Assembly (NCBI RefSeq): GCF_902806455.1
Contig: NZ_CADCWQ010000002.1
Coordinates: 1-64,000 of the forward strand
Reading direction: 5' to 3'
Length of the DNA stretch: 64,000 nt
DNA from: Virgibacillus doumboii
Lineage (GTDB): Bacteria > Bacillota > Bacilli > Bacillales > Amphibacillaceae
In this document: positions 15,825 through 23,373 of the stretch, in pieces
How the letters are laid out: every line of letters starts with the position of its first letter
Numbering within the stretch: position 1 is the stretch's first letter
Position numbers and translations under genes: made by a program
Notes under the pieces: generated by a model
Told to the model about the DNA's origin: nothing
The model's database searches: none
What the model saw: the letters and a program-made list of their open reading frames with translations, nothing else

Positions 15825-16262
15825 TTAACCTAAGGGTTTCTTAAATACATAACTCACCTTGCTGTAATCCATTTTTTCTTCATAAAAACGATGAGCATCC
15901 GTTCGTTTTAATCCAGATGACAAAGCGACACTTTCATAACCGTTTTCTTCAGCCCATTCTTGTACGTAAGAAAGAAGTCTCTCACCATATCCTTTTGAAC
16001 GATGATTGCTATCCGTAACTAAATCACATACCCAAACAAAACGCCCATAATAAAGAGTTATCATAGGTTTAAAACCGGTGACTGCCACAACTTCTCCGTC
16101 GTTATACAAAGCAACCAGTTTGTACATATCTTTTTCTTTGGCTTCAGCTACCAGATCAAGATAAGTCGTTTCATCCAGATGAGTGCGTAATTGATTCATT
16201 ACAGGAAATGCTTCAAGTATTTCCTTCTGTGATTGAAGTTCCTTGATGGTTACAGTGTCCAT
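15825..16262 (-). CDS. GNAT-family N-acetyltransferase
   Basis: A 145-residue single-domain GNAT enzyme. The acetyl-CoA pyrophosphate loop is [13 protein letters not shown] (about residues 86-98, R/Q-x-x-G-x-G/A type). Strands before it (VCDLVTDS) and after it ([20 protein letters not shown]) complete the core. The C-terminal [10 protein letters not shown] is typical of small Bacillus GNATs. Substrate cannot be inferred. AAAGGAG lies 9 bases before the ATG. Monocistronic. Confidence 0.9.
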   Translation of the reverse strand: MDTVTIKELQSQKEILEAFPVMNQLRTHLDETTYLDLVAEAKEKDMYKLVALYNDGEVVAVTGFKPMITLYYGRFVWVCDLVTDSNHRSKGYGERLLSYVQEWAEENGYESVALSSGLKRTDAHRFYEEKMDYSKVSYVFKKPLG

Positions 16263-16440
16263 TAATAAACTCCTTTTTTAACTACTTTCTAAATTAAAAC
16301 AATTTTCTTTGTTGCCATTTTAACATATGTTACATGTCTTCAGTCGTAAAGTTCCTTTTAGTTTGATCTAAGATTTAAGCGTGCGCTTTAACCAATTTAT
16401 TTTATTTCCCTGTTTATAACTATAATCGAATGTGCTCTTA

Positions 16441-16492
16441 AAAAAGTGGCAGATTTCCCTTAAAAATTTTTCTGATTCTTATGCCACTTTTT
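16441..16492. terminator. Hairpin, probable terminator
   Basis: AAAAAGTGGCA (16441-16451) pairs with TGCCACTTTTT (16482-16492). It lies 130 bp past the hairpin that ends the coiled-coil gene, so the two act in tandem on the minus strand. The remaining gap (16263-16440) holds nothing I can support beyond the likely GNAT promoter. Confidence 0.6.
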
Positions 16493-16590
16493 ACAGAGCT
16501 GTAACGATTATAGTATTGAATAGATATGAAGCAAGAGGACTGCCCCTTTGATTCAACGATCAGGGGCTTATCAGAAAAATAGATTCTTTA

Positions 16591-16625
16591 GTAAATATCC
16601 GCCGGTAGAACCGGCGGATATTTAC
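16591..16625 (-). terminator. Strong hairpin at the end of the coiled-coil gene
   Basis: A perfect 15-bp stem GTAAATATCCGCCGG (16591-16605 against 16611-16625) with a 5-base loop, starting 1 base after the stop codon. There is no clean T-run, so it may protect the 3' end as much as terminate. Confidence 0.65.
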
Positions 16626-16626
16626 T

Positions 16627-17382
16627 TCAATCAGAAGGCTTCTTGTTTTCCACCTTTTTCTGATCCATATACAATGTCAGCGGTCGGTCTGACCCGGTCA
16701 TTAGCTTATAAACGTATGAGGAAGTCAGGTCGTAGCTGCTTTCAATTTTTTCGGAAAGGTGGCTGGTTCTCTCAAACAGAATCGACCGGAAATGATCGAG
16801 CTGCCGCAATGTTTTTTCCATCAGGGCTTCCTGGTTTTCCAGCCGGTCGAGTACGTTCTTCTGCTGGTGATCCTGTCCGTCAATCCGCTCGGTTAATTGC
16901 TTATTGAAATCAATCAGTTCGTTTACCTGTTCGGTCAGCTGCTCGCCTGTAGACTCATATTCCTCCAGCTTCGAAAACACTTCCCCGTTTGATTGTTGCA
17001 ATGCATTTATTTCGTTCATGATTCTCTGATTAGTCTGGTCTTCATTTTCCGCGATTTGCTGGAGTTTGCGATTATTTTTATCCAATGTTTGCAGCCATTC
17101 GATTGCCTGATTTTCAAATTGCTCATGCTTTACTTTTGTTTCATTCAGACTGTGTAATTGCCTGCTGACATCTCTCCATCTGTTTGCCTGCGTGTTGTTT
17201 TGCTTATGTTGCAACGCTTTCAGATTATGAAAAGAATCAGACAGGGCACGGTTTATTTTCTTCTGTTCGTTTATCATTTCGGAAAAGTGATCATATCGGA
17301 AATACCCCTGATTCGGCTCCAGGATTTCGCCGTCATTCCTGAAAACGTCAGGGTGTTTATTTTTGTTGATAAAGAGTCCCAT
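16627..17382 (-). CDS. Coiled-coil protein of unknown function
   Basis: A 251-residue soluble protein. After a short N-terminal segment (MGLFINKNKHPDVFRNDGEI), residues about 35-200 are almost continuous heptad-like helix rich in Q, N, E and K, predicted to be a long parallel or antiparallel coiled coil. The last 45 residues (SSYDLTSSYVYKLMTGSDRPLTLYM) form a small basic tail. No signal peptide or membrane segment. It sits alone between regulators. Similar proteins occur in Bacillaceae without known roles; a structural or chromosome/septum-associated role is only a guess. Confidence 0.7.
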   Translation of the reverse strand: MGLFINKNKHPDVFRNDGEILEPNQGYFRYDHFSEMINEQKKINRALSDSFHNLKALQHKQNNTQANRWRDVSRQLHSLNETKVKHEQFENQAIEWLQTLDKNNRKLQQIAENEDQTNQRIMNEINALQQSNGEVFSKLEEYESTGEQLTEQVNELIDFNKQLTERIDGQDHQQKNVLDRLENQEALMEKTLRQLDHFRSILFERTSHLSEKIESSYDLTSSYVYKLMTGSDRPLTLYMDQKKVENKKPSD

Positions 17383-17481
17383 TTTTTGCTCACATCCCGT
17401 TATTGTAGTTTCGTATTATCCTATGCAAAGGAGTGCAATACGGGACAATGAACTATTTGAATGGTTTCCCAAAATTTATGA

Positions 17482-17529
17482 TTGACCACTATGGTCTATG
17501 GTGTTATTCTGAAATCGACCACCTTGGTC
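17482..17529 (+). promoter_or_regulatory. TetR promoter with two palindromic operators
   Basis: TTGACC (17482-17487), 17-bp spacer, TATTCT (17505-17510). Two palindromes GACCACTATGGTC (17484-17496) and GACCACCTTGGTC (17517-17529) are centred 33 bp apart, one over the -35 element and one just downstream of the start site. This is an ideal layout for repression by the adjacent TetR protein. Confidence 0.85.
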
Positions 17530-17556
17530 TTAAACTAAAAAGGAGTGGTTATAAAA

Positions 17557-18192
17557 ATGAACGAAACATTTAATAACCTTGATGAAACGAAGCAAAAAAG
17601 AATATTAAATGCCGCACTTAAAGAGTTCTCGGAAAATGGATATGAGCAAGCTTCCACAAATAAAATCATAAAAACAGCTGGAATAGGAAAGGGGATGCTC
17701 TTTTACTATTTCAACAATAAAAAGGATCTTTATGAATACCTTGTTGAGTATGCACTTCATGTTATGAATAACGAATTTTTGCAACTCATTGACCTCGATG
17801 AACCTGATTTTATTGAAAGATTGAAGCAAATAGCTCAGATTAAAGCAACTTATCTTGATCATCATCCGTACGTCAGTAATTTTATCGGAACGGTATTTCT
17901 GAGTGATGAAGAGGAGTTACCGGAGGAACTGCAAACCCGTTTAATGGATGCTCAAAAAACCGGACATTCATTGTTATATAAGAATATTGACAAAAATTTG
18001 TTCCGCAATGATGTCGATGTGGAGAAAGCATTCAAGCTTATTCGATGGGCGATTGAAGGCTATCAGAATGAGTTAATGCAGCAATTTAAAGGTACAAAGA
18101 TGGCATCTGTAGATTTAAAACCTTACTGGGACGAATTTTACGAATACCTGGATGTATTAAAGACAACTTTTTATGGAAAGGAGGGTCACTAA
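17557..18192 (+). CDS. TetR/AcrR-family transcriptional regulator
   Basis: A 211-residue regulator. Residues about 8-55 are the TetR helix-turn-helix (KRILNAALKEFSENGYEQAS, then IGKGMLFYYFNNKKDLYEYL). The helical ligand domain follows, with no recognisable ligand signature. ATG 17557 is preferred over GTG 17545, which overlaps the AAAGGAG ribosome site. It leads an operon with a 16-codon reading frame and a two-gene ABC exporter. Self-repression through GACCAC-n-TGGTC sites is inferred from the promoter. Confidence 0.93.
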   Translation: MNETFNNLDETKQKRILNAALKEFSENGYEQASTNKIIKTAGIGKGMLFYYFNNKKDLYEYLVEYALHVMNNEFLQLIDLDEPDFIERLKQIAQIKATYLDHHPYVSNFIGTVFLSDEEELPEELQTRLMDAQKTGHSLLYKNIDKNLFRNDVDVEKAFKLIRWAIEGYQNELMQQFKGTKMASVDLKPYWDEFYEYLDVLKTTFYGKEGH

Positions 18193-18242
18193 TGAACGCT
18201 GGTTTAAAGCTACGTTCAAAGGCCGATGTGTTTGATAAGTGA
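18192..18242 (+). CDS. Possible 16-residue peptide coupled to the tetR stop codon
   Basis: The tetR stop overlaps an ATG (TAATG) that has an excellent AAGGAGG ribosome site at 7-8 bases. The frame encodes MNAGLKLRSKADVFDK and stops at 18240-18242. It could be a leader peptide, a coupling device, or the stump of a longer gene deleted between tetR and the ATPase. No family recognised. Confidence 0.4.
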   Translation: MNAGLKLRSKADVFDK

Positions 18243-18291
18243 AGCACCATGTAAATTGGTGTCCAAAATTTTAAATAAAGGAGTTAGAGCT

Positions 18292-19173
18292 ATGACAAAA
18301 ATTGTAGAAGTGCAAGGTTTACAAAAAAATTTCGGTAAGTTTCAAGCGTTAAGCGATGTGTCGTTTTCGGTAAATGCCGGAGAGGTTATCGGTTTTATTG
18401 GACCTAATGGTGCCGGCAAATCTACAACTATCCGTATTTTACTGGGAATAATCAAGCGGGATGCTGGGAGTGCAGAAATATTCGGTAAAGATGTTTGGAA
18501 AGACAGCCTCGACATTCATAAACGCATTTCGTATGTCCCGGGAGATGTCTCTCTGTGGGGAAACCTAACCGGCGGTGAAATTATTGATTTGTTCATTAAA
18601 TTGCATGGCGGCGGAGACAAGCAAAAACGCGATTATTTAATTAAGCGTTTTGAATTGGATCCTAAGAAAAAAGCCAAAGGATATTCGAAAGGGAATCGGC
18701 AAAAGGTGGGATTAATTGCTGCATTATCAGTTGATTCGGATTTATACATTTTTGATGAGCCCACTTCTGGTCTTGACCCTTTAATGGAAGCAGTGTTCCA
18801 GGAAGAAGTTGAAAAAATCAAGGAATCAGGTAAATCCATCCTGTTGTCCTCTCATATCTTGAGTGAAGTAGAGCGCTTGGCTGACAAAGTTGTCATCATT
18901 CGTCAAGGTGAGATTGTGGAATCCGGCAGCCTTGATGAATTGCGTCATTTGACTCGTTCTACCGTAACTTTGGCAACAGAGGGTGATGTGGCTGAAATGG
19001 CCGCTGTAAATGGCGTTTTTGATTTCGAACAAAAAGATAATCAAGCAACATTCTCTGCGGATAATAAACACCTTGATGCTATTTTAATGGAAGCAAGCAA
19101 ACTAGGCGTCAAGAAATTTGAATCTGTACCGCCAACGCTTGAAGATTTGTTCTTGCGCCACTATGAAGGCTAA
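18292..19173 (+). CDS. ABC transporter ATP-binding protein
   Basis: A 293-residue ATPase. Walker A GPNGAGKST (about residues 38-46), signature YSKGNRQKVGL (the S-K-G-N variant of this exporter subfamily), Walker B DLYIFDEPTSGLDP and switch histidine LLSSHILSE. A C-terminal regulatory domain follows. ATG 18292 follows AAAGGAG; an upstream start at 18226 would add a family-unlike extension. With the next gene it forms a two-component exporter of the type annotated as polyketide or multidrug efflux, controlled by the TetR protein. Confidence 0.93.
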   Translation: MTKIVEVQGLQKNFGKFQALSDVSFSVNAGEVIGFIGPNGAGKSTTIRILLGIIKRDAGSAEIFGKDVWKDSLDIHKRISYVPGDVSLWGNLTGGEIIDLFIKLHGGGDKQKRDYLIKRFELDPKKKAKGYSKGNRQKVGLIAALSVDSDLYIFDEPTSGLDPLMEAVFQEEVEKIKESGKSILLSSHILSEVERLADKVVIIRQGEIVESGSLDELRHLTRSTVTLATEGDVAEMAAVNGVFDFEQKDNQATFSADNKHLDAILMEASKLGVKKFESVPPTLEDLFLRHYEG

Positions 19174-19198
19174 CCGCTGAAAAGGAGGATGAGATCCA

Positions 19199-20812
19199 AT
19201 GAAGGAAAAATTTGCCCGTTGGGATACACTGTTTCTGCTATATCTGAAACGTGATTGGAAAAAAATAATTGTTTGGATTTTAGGAATTGGTTTGTTTTCA
19301 GCTGCTTACGTTCCAGCCTTTCAAGAGATAGCAAAAGGACAGGGGTTGCAGGGAATGTTCGAAACCTTGCAAAATCCTGCTATGATAGCCATGGTAGGTC
19401 CTACGCCGATTGAAACTGCAAGCGAGTACACGTTAGGGGCTATGTATGCACACGAAATGTTACTATTCTGTGGTTTATTTGCAATGATCATTTCCGTTTT
19501 ACATGTGGTGAGTCATACCCGTAAAGAAGAGGATCTTGGTCTTACGGAGCTTGTACGCTCATTTCAAATAGGTCGTCAGGCAAACTCGCTTGCTGCAATT
19601 AGTGAGACAGTTGTTATTAATGTCATATTAGCACTTTTTATCAGTGGCGTAATGATGAGTTTCGGTGCCGATACGATTACTGCTGAAGGTTCCTTTTTAT
19701 TTGGACTGTCAATCGGAATTGCCGGTGTTATCGGTGCTGCAATTGCTCTTGTTATGGCACAAATTATGTCAACGTCAGCTGGTGCAACAGGTTCAGCACT
19801 TGGAATTATCGGATTACTATATATTGTTCGAGCCGGAACAGATGTCTCCAATGTTGACTTATCAATGCTCAATCCCATGGGGTGGACATATTTAACGTAT
19901 CCCTTTACGGAAAATAACTGGATGCCGCTTATTTTCGCACTGATTTTCTGTGTAATCGCGGTGATCGTTGCCTTTGCCCTTGAGGGTGGTCGCGATATGG
20001 GGGCCGGCTATCTTCCTGAAAGAGTAGGCCGGGAAAGCGCAAAGAAATCGTTGCTGTCTACCCGCGGTCTATTTATCAAGCTTAACAAAGGCGTGATGAT
20101 TAGCTGGTTCGTCGCCTTTGCTATTATGGGGGCAGCCTATGGTTCCATTTATGGAGATATGCAAGCCTTCCTTGAAAGCAACGAAATGATAAAGCAAATG
20201 TTTAGTCATTCAGGCGTTTCCATTGAAGAATCATTCACTGGTACGATTATGATGGTCATGATTGTTTTGGTTTCGATTTTACCAATTGTCCTTGTGAATA
20301 AACTTTTCGCTGAAGAAAGAAGATCACACTTAAGTCAGCTTTATGCGACAAAAGTGACGCGCACCCAATTATATTGGACCAGTGTTGGCCTAGCAATTTT
20401 TGCAGGTTTAGCAGGAATTTTATTAGCTGCAGGCAGTCTGGGTGGTACGGCTATCGCAGCCATGGAGAATAGCCCAACAATGGGTATATCTGATTTTCTT
20501 GCTGCCGGATACAACTTCCTGCCATCCGTACTATTCTTTATTGGTCTGTCGGCTCTAGTTCTTGGCTGGGCACCGAAATTGGGTAAAGTGATTTATGTTT
20601 ACCTTGGCTATTCCTTTGCACTAAACTACTTTGGCGGTATGCTGGATTTACCGGAATGGTTTTCCAAAACAGCTATTCAAAGTTGGATCCCGCGCATGCC
20701 AATGGAAGATTTTGATGCCCCGATTTTCATAACAATCACTGTGATTAGTATTGTTTTGATGGTAATAGGTTATCTTGGTTATTGCAGACGGGATATGATT
20801 GAAGGTGCTTGA
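19199..20812 (+). CDS. ABC exporter permease, 12-helix TnrB-like type
   Basis: A 537-residue permease with about twelve membrane helices in two similar halves: residues 1-250, and 290-535 starting LNKGVMISWFVAFAIMGAAY. This duplicated layout, and the RRSHLSQLYATKVTRTQLYW cytoplasmic loop echoing RKEEDLGLTELVRSFQIGRQ in the first half, is typical of the 'exporter of polyketide antibiotics' group. AAAAGGAGGATG precedes the ATG. Third structural gene of the tetR operon. Substrate unknown. Confidence 0.88.
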   Translation: MKEKFARWDTLFLLYLKRDWKKIIVWILGIGLFSAAYVPAFQEIAKGQGLQGMFETLQNPAMIAMVGPTPIETASEYTLGAMYAHEMLLFCGLFAMIISVLHVVSHTRKEEDLGLTELVRSFQIGRQANSLAAISETVVINVILALFISGVMMSFGADTITAEGSFLFGLSIGIAGVIGAAIALVMAQIMSTSAGATGSALGIIGLLYIVRAGTDVSNVDLSMLNPMGWTYLTYPFTENNWMPLIFALIFCVIAVIVAFALEGGRDMGAGYLPERVGRESAKKSLLSTRGLFIKLNKGVMISWFVAFAIMGAAYGSIYGDMQAFLESNEMIKQMFSHSGVSIEESFTGTIMMVMIVLVSILPIVLVNKLFAEERRSHLSQLYATKVTRTQLYWTSVGLAIFAGLAGILLAAGSLGGTAIAAMENSPTMGISDFLAAGYNFLPSVLFFIGLSALVLGWAPKLGKVIYVYLGYSFALNYFGGMLDLPEWFSKTAIQSWIPRMPMEDFDAPIFITITVISIVLMVIGYLGYCRRDMIEGA

Positions 20813-20872
20813 TGTTGGCCGGGAAATAGTTAGTTAAAAACGAAACCTGATGCTTTTTTCAACGGAGGGAAA

Positions 20873-21259
20873 ATGGTGGATATTATTGTTACGAGTATAT
20901 TTGTAGAAGATCAATCAAAGGCACTGGAATTTTATACAGAGAAGCTTGGATTTGTGAAAAAGCATGACATTCCCGCTGGAGAACACAGGTGGATAACGTT
21001 AGTTTCTCCTAATATTCAGGATGGCACCGAGCTTTTGCTTGAACCGAATCAACATCCGGCTGCTAAGGAGTATCAAAAAAGGCTATTTGACGAAGAAATT
21101 CCGGTAACAATGTTTGGCGTTGCAGATATTCACAAAGAATATGAACGATTAAAAGAAAAAGACGTAACGTTTACGATGGAACCAACAAAAATGGACCAAG
21201 TCACCATAGCCGTTTTCGATAATACTTGCGGCAATCTTATTCAGATTATACAGCAGTAA
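20873..21259 (+). CDS. VOC (glyoxalase/dioxygenase-fold) family protein
   Basis: A 128-residue single VOC domain with two beta-alpha-beta-beta-beta modules: DIIVTSIFVEDQSKALEFYTEKLGF and IPVTMFGVADIHKEYERLKEKD. The closing VTIAVFDNTCGNLIQIIQ is typical of small bleomycin-resistance/glyoxalase-like proteins. Metal ligand positions are only partly conserved, so catalysis is uncertain. GGAGGG precedes the ATG. It is 60 bp after the ABC permease and could be read with it; a resistance role would fit but is inference. Confidence 0.88.
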   Translation: MVDIIVTSIFVEDQSKALEFYTEKLGFVKKHDIPAGEHRWITLVSPNIQDGTELLLEPNQHPAAKEYQKRLFDEEIPVTMFGVADIHKEYERLKEKDVTFTMEPTKMDQVTIAVFDNTCGNLIQIIQQ

Positions 21260-21291
21260 TGATCGGGATCTGTTGAAGAAACATTGTTCTA

Positions 21292-21377
21292 ATGATCGCT
21301 ATCGCAACACTTGTTGTGGCGATTATAATCCATAAAAAATAGACCTCCCTGCGTTTAACAGCCGGGTGAGGTCTATT
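21292..21377 (+). pseudogene. Remnant of a holin-like type I toxin with its hairpin
   Basis: A 16-codon frame at 21292-21342 encodes MIAIATLVVAIIIHKK, matching the membrane helix plus KK tail of the short 'putative holin-like toxin' (TxpA/BsrG-type) peptides. It is followed, as in those loci, by a GACCTCCC...GGTGAGGTC hairpin (AATAGACCTC 21338-21347 against 21368-21377) overlapping the stop. The usual N-terminal MxxYExLxLM is missing: an in-frame TGA lies seven codons upstream. An antitoxin RNA would be expected from the minus strand across 21340-21430. Confidence 0.5.
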
Positions 21378-21486
21378 CCTTGCTTGCGCTGACCCTCTTG
21401 AAGGGGAGCGATTCATTGCTGACCGGAGATATTCACGTTTGCAAACTATAAATACGCGATGGGGGAAGCATAGGGCAGCTTTTTTG

Positions 21487-21664
21487 GCGGATTCTCATTC
21501 CGTTATTTGCCAAAAACTCTTCGTTTTTCGCATAGTTATGAATCCTCATTCCGCTATTTACCATTTTCGACTCCAAATTCCGCTGATTATGATAAATAAC
21601 GGACACGATCCGCGTCACCCCTTTTGGAACCGATTTATTGCCATTTAGCGGAATGTGGATCCGC
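21487..21664. repeat. Four-part inverted element, type B, copy 1
   Basis: Four ~22-base units in forward-forward-reverse-reverse order: 21487-21508 (GCGGATTCTCATTCCGTTAT), 21538-21559 (ATGAATCCTCATTCCGCTAT), 21594-21613 (AAATAACGGACACGATCCGC) and 21643-21664 (TTTAGCGGAATGTGGATCCG). Unit 1 can pair with 4 and 2 with 3, forming one long two-stem hairpin. The end context TCGTTGAACCAAT recurs in copy 2. See copy 2 at 22773 and type A copies at 32761, 37261, 48295 and 61529. Confidence 0.85.
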
Positions 21665-21892
21665 ATCGTTGAACCAATACGACTTTTGGAAATTGCGTCT
21701 TCTCCCTTCTTTTGTAGTTGGGTAAAGATTTCTATGTTAATTATTGGGAAATCTTGTCAGCAGTTTTTTGATATGTATTATCCTTTATCTGCTTGATTCA
21801 TATTGTGTTACCATGAAATTAAGATTGTCCGGGTTATCCCATGATATCTTTTTTTTTCAAATTAATAAAATATCAAAAAGGTCGTGAGGAGA

Positions 21893-22615
21893 ATGGAGAA
21901 TAAATTAAAAATAAAAAAGGAAATAAATCAACAAGAAGTTATTTTAGATCTTATTGTAAATGGTACGAATGACTATATATTAAAAACAAAAGAATCTGGT
22001 GAGAAAATAGTTGTCAGGGAACTGGCAAGGAAACGTAAAGCTATTATTCTTTATAAACCTCTTAAGATTGCTGGAGTTATGGTTAAAGAAATTGAAATTA
22101 CAGATGAACAGCTAAACGTAATTGAAGAAATAGAAAAGGAATTTAAGCAAAAAGCAATTGATAGGGATAAACAATCAAAAGAGGATTTAATAAATGGCGT
22201 TACAACAATCAAAGTCAATTATCGCAGTGGAAAGGCGTTAAGCGGGTATATAATTTTTGGGCATGAAGCTGATTTGCTAAAGAGTTTGGGTGTAGCAAAA
22301 GAAATAGGCGGCTGGCGGACGATAGTTGATGAAGAATTGATTGAAGCGTTGGGTGAAGAATTTACATATCAGCAAGCATCCGATTATGCAAAACCGGTAG
22401 TGGAGGAGAGAGAGAAAGAAAAGGCGAAAAAGGAAGCGAAAATAAAAGCAAAAATGGAGGAAGCAAAACGGACCGGTGAAAAGGTTGCCATCAGACGCTG
22501 GCAAGAGAATTGTAACAATTCGAGAAAAGACTGTGATTTGGATAATATGACTGAATACGCATTGCCTGATGGAAAAACAAAAATCGAAAGACGGCATACA
22601 GGATTAAAGGTCTAG
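21893..22615 (+). CDS. Hypothetical protein, lysine-rich, unknown family
   Basis: A 240-residue soluble protein. Residues 1-85 are beta-rich with a regular pattern (VILDLIVNGTNDYILKTKES, then KAIILYKPLKIAGVMVKEIE). Residues 100-165 contain KVNYRSGKALSGYIIFGHEA and EIGGWRTIVDEELIEALGE. Residues 168-205 are a highly charged helix (EEREKEKAKKEAKIKAKM). The tail has two cysteines (NCNNSRKDC). Start is uncertain: ATG 21893 has AAGG 11 bases upstream; GTG 21884 is possible. Lower GC than neighbours, and flanked on both sides by type B four-part repeats, which suggests mobility. I do not recognise it. Confidence 0.7.
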   Translation: MENKLKIKKEINQQEVILDLIVNGTNDYILKTKESGEKIVVRELARKRKAIILYKPLKIAGVMVKEIEITDEQLNVIEEIEKEFKQKAIDRDKQSKEDLINGVTTIKVNYRSGKALSGYIIFGHEADLLKSLGVAKEIGGWRTIVDEELIEALGEEFTYQQASDYAKPVVEEREKEKAKKEAKIKAKMEEAKRTGEKVAIRRWQENCNNSRKDCDLDNMTEYALPDGKTKIERRHTGLKV

Positions 22616-22628
22616 GGACAGTTTGACG

Positions 22629-22654
22629 GGCCAATGGGGGCAGGTTTCTTGGCC
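22629..22654. repeat. GGGGACAGG element, copy 5 (degenerate half)
   Basis: GGCCAATGGGGGCAGG...TTGGCC forms one hairpin 14 bases after the stop of the preceding gene. Confidence 0.6.
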
Positions 22655-22676
22655 CATTACATATCGATAGCACGCC

Positions 22677-22709
22677 AAAAACGACGACATTAAAAGTATC
22701 GTCGTTTTT
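22677..22709 (+). terminator. Rho-independent terminator
   Basis: AAAAACGACGA (22677-22687) pairs with TCGTCGTTTTT (22699-22709). Ends the transcript of the hypothetical gene at 21893. Confidence 0.85.
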
Positions 22710-22772
22710 CCATTGTTCGGCTATTATTATAGTGGAAATATACAAGCGTGATATTCCAGTTTAAATCGTTTG

Positions 22773-22953
22773 GCGGATTCTCATTCCGTTATTTGCCTAA
22801 ATACCTTCGTTTTTCGCATCGATATGAATCCCCATTCCGCTATTTACTACTATACCCCTCATATTAACCCAAACTAGCAGGAATAACGGAACCACGATCC
22901 GCTTAACCCGCTTTGGAACGGCTTTTTGTCCTTTTAGCAGACTGAGGATCCGT
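22773..22953. repeat. Four-part inverted element, type B, copy 2
   Basis: Units at 22773-22794 (GCGGATTCTCATTCCGTTAT), 22824-22845 (ATGAATCCCCATTCCGCTAT), 22881-22902 (AATAACGGAACCACGATCCG) and 22932-22953 (TTTAGCAGACTGAGGATCCG). Same order and almost the same spacing as copy 1, also followed by TCGTTGAACCAAT. Spacers TTCGTTTTTCGCAT and the CCCGCTTTGGAACG-like block are also shared with copy 1. Confidence 0.85.
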
Positions 22954-23058
22954 ATCGTTGAACCAATGAATCATCATTCCTATATTATTCGCCTTCCCGT
23001 TTTAATTCGTTCCGTATGCATTTACTTAGGAAGCAGCAGAACCGTCATAGTACTTCTT

Positions 23059-23262
23059 TTGCGCGACTTTTCTCTGATTTCGCGCGACTGTCTCTTGGTT
23101 TCGCGCGACCTTACTCTGGTTTCGCGCGACCTTACTCTGGTTTCGCGCGACCTTACTCTGGTTTTGCGCGACTTTCCCTTGGTTTTGCGCGACCTCTCTC
23201 TGGTTTCGCGCGGCTGCACCATGATATCGCGCGACCTTCTCCCAATTTCGCGCGAGTTATAG
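23059..23262. repeat. 21-bp tandem array with TCGCGCGA core
   Basis: Ten units of exactly 21 bp beginning T(C/T)GCGCGAC; three adjacent units are identical and the others differ mainly in the spacer (consensus CTTACTCTGGTT). The core TCGCGCGA is a perfect palindrome. The 21-bp period keeps all frames open and makes false repetitive ORFs on both strands. It lies between repeat copy B2 and plsC in non-coding DNA. A relative is at 38669-38810. Confidence 0.9.
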
Positions 23263-23373
23263 CTAGCTTTAAACAGATAAGAATTAATGGGCTTTGGAGC
23301 GGGTCAATTGGCCAAAAAATATGATATTATTATAGGTATCTGATTTCATTTTTATGTACTGGGACGTGAAGTA

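Noticed and set aside
23059..23262. CRISPR array
   Set aside because: Units are 21 bp with a nine-base core and no true spacers of uniform length; three units are completely identical and no cas gene is near.
22966..23324. Repetitive open frames on both strands through the 21-bp array
   Set aside because: The 21-bp period keeps every frame open; there are no ribosome sites and the peptides (VSRDLTL, FARPYSG repeats) are just the translated DNA repeat.
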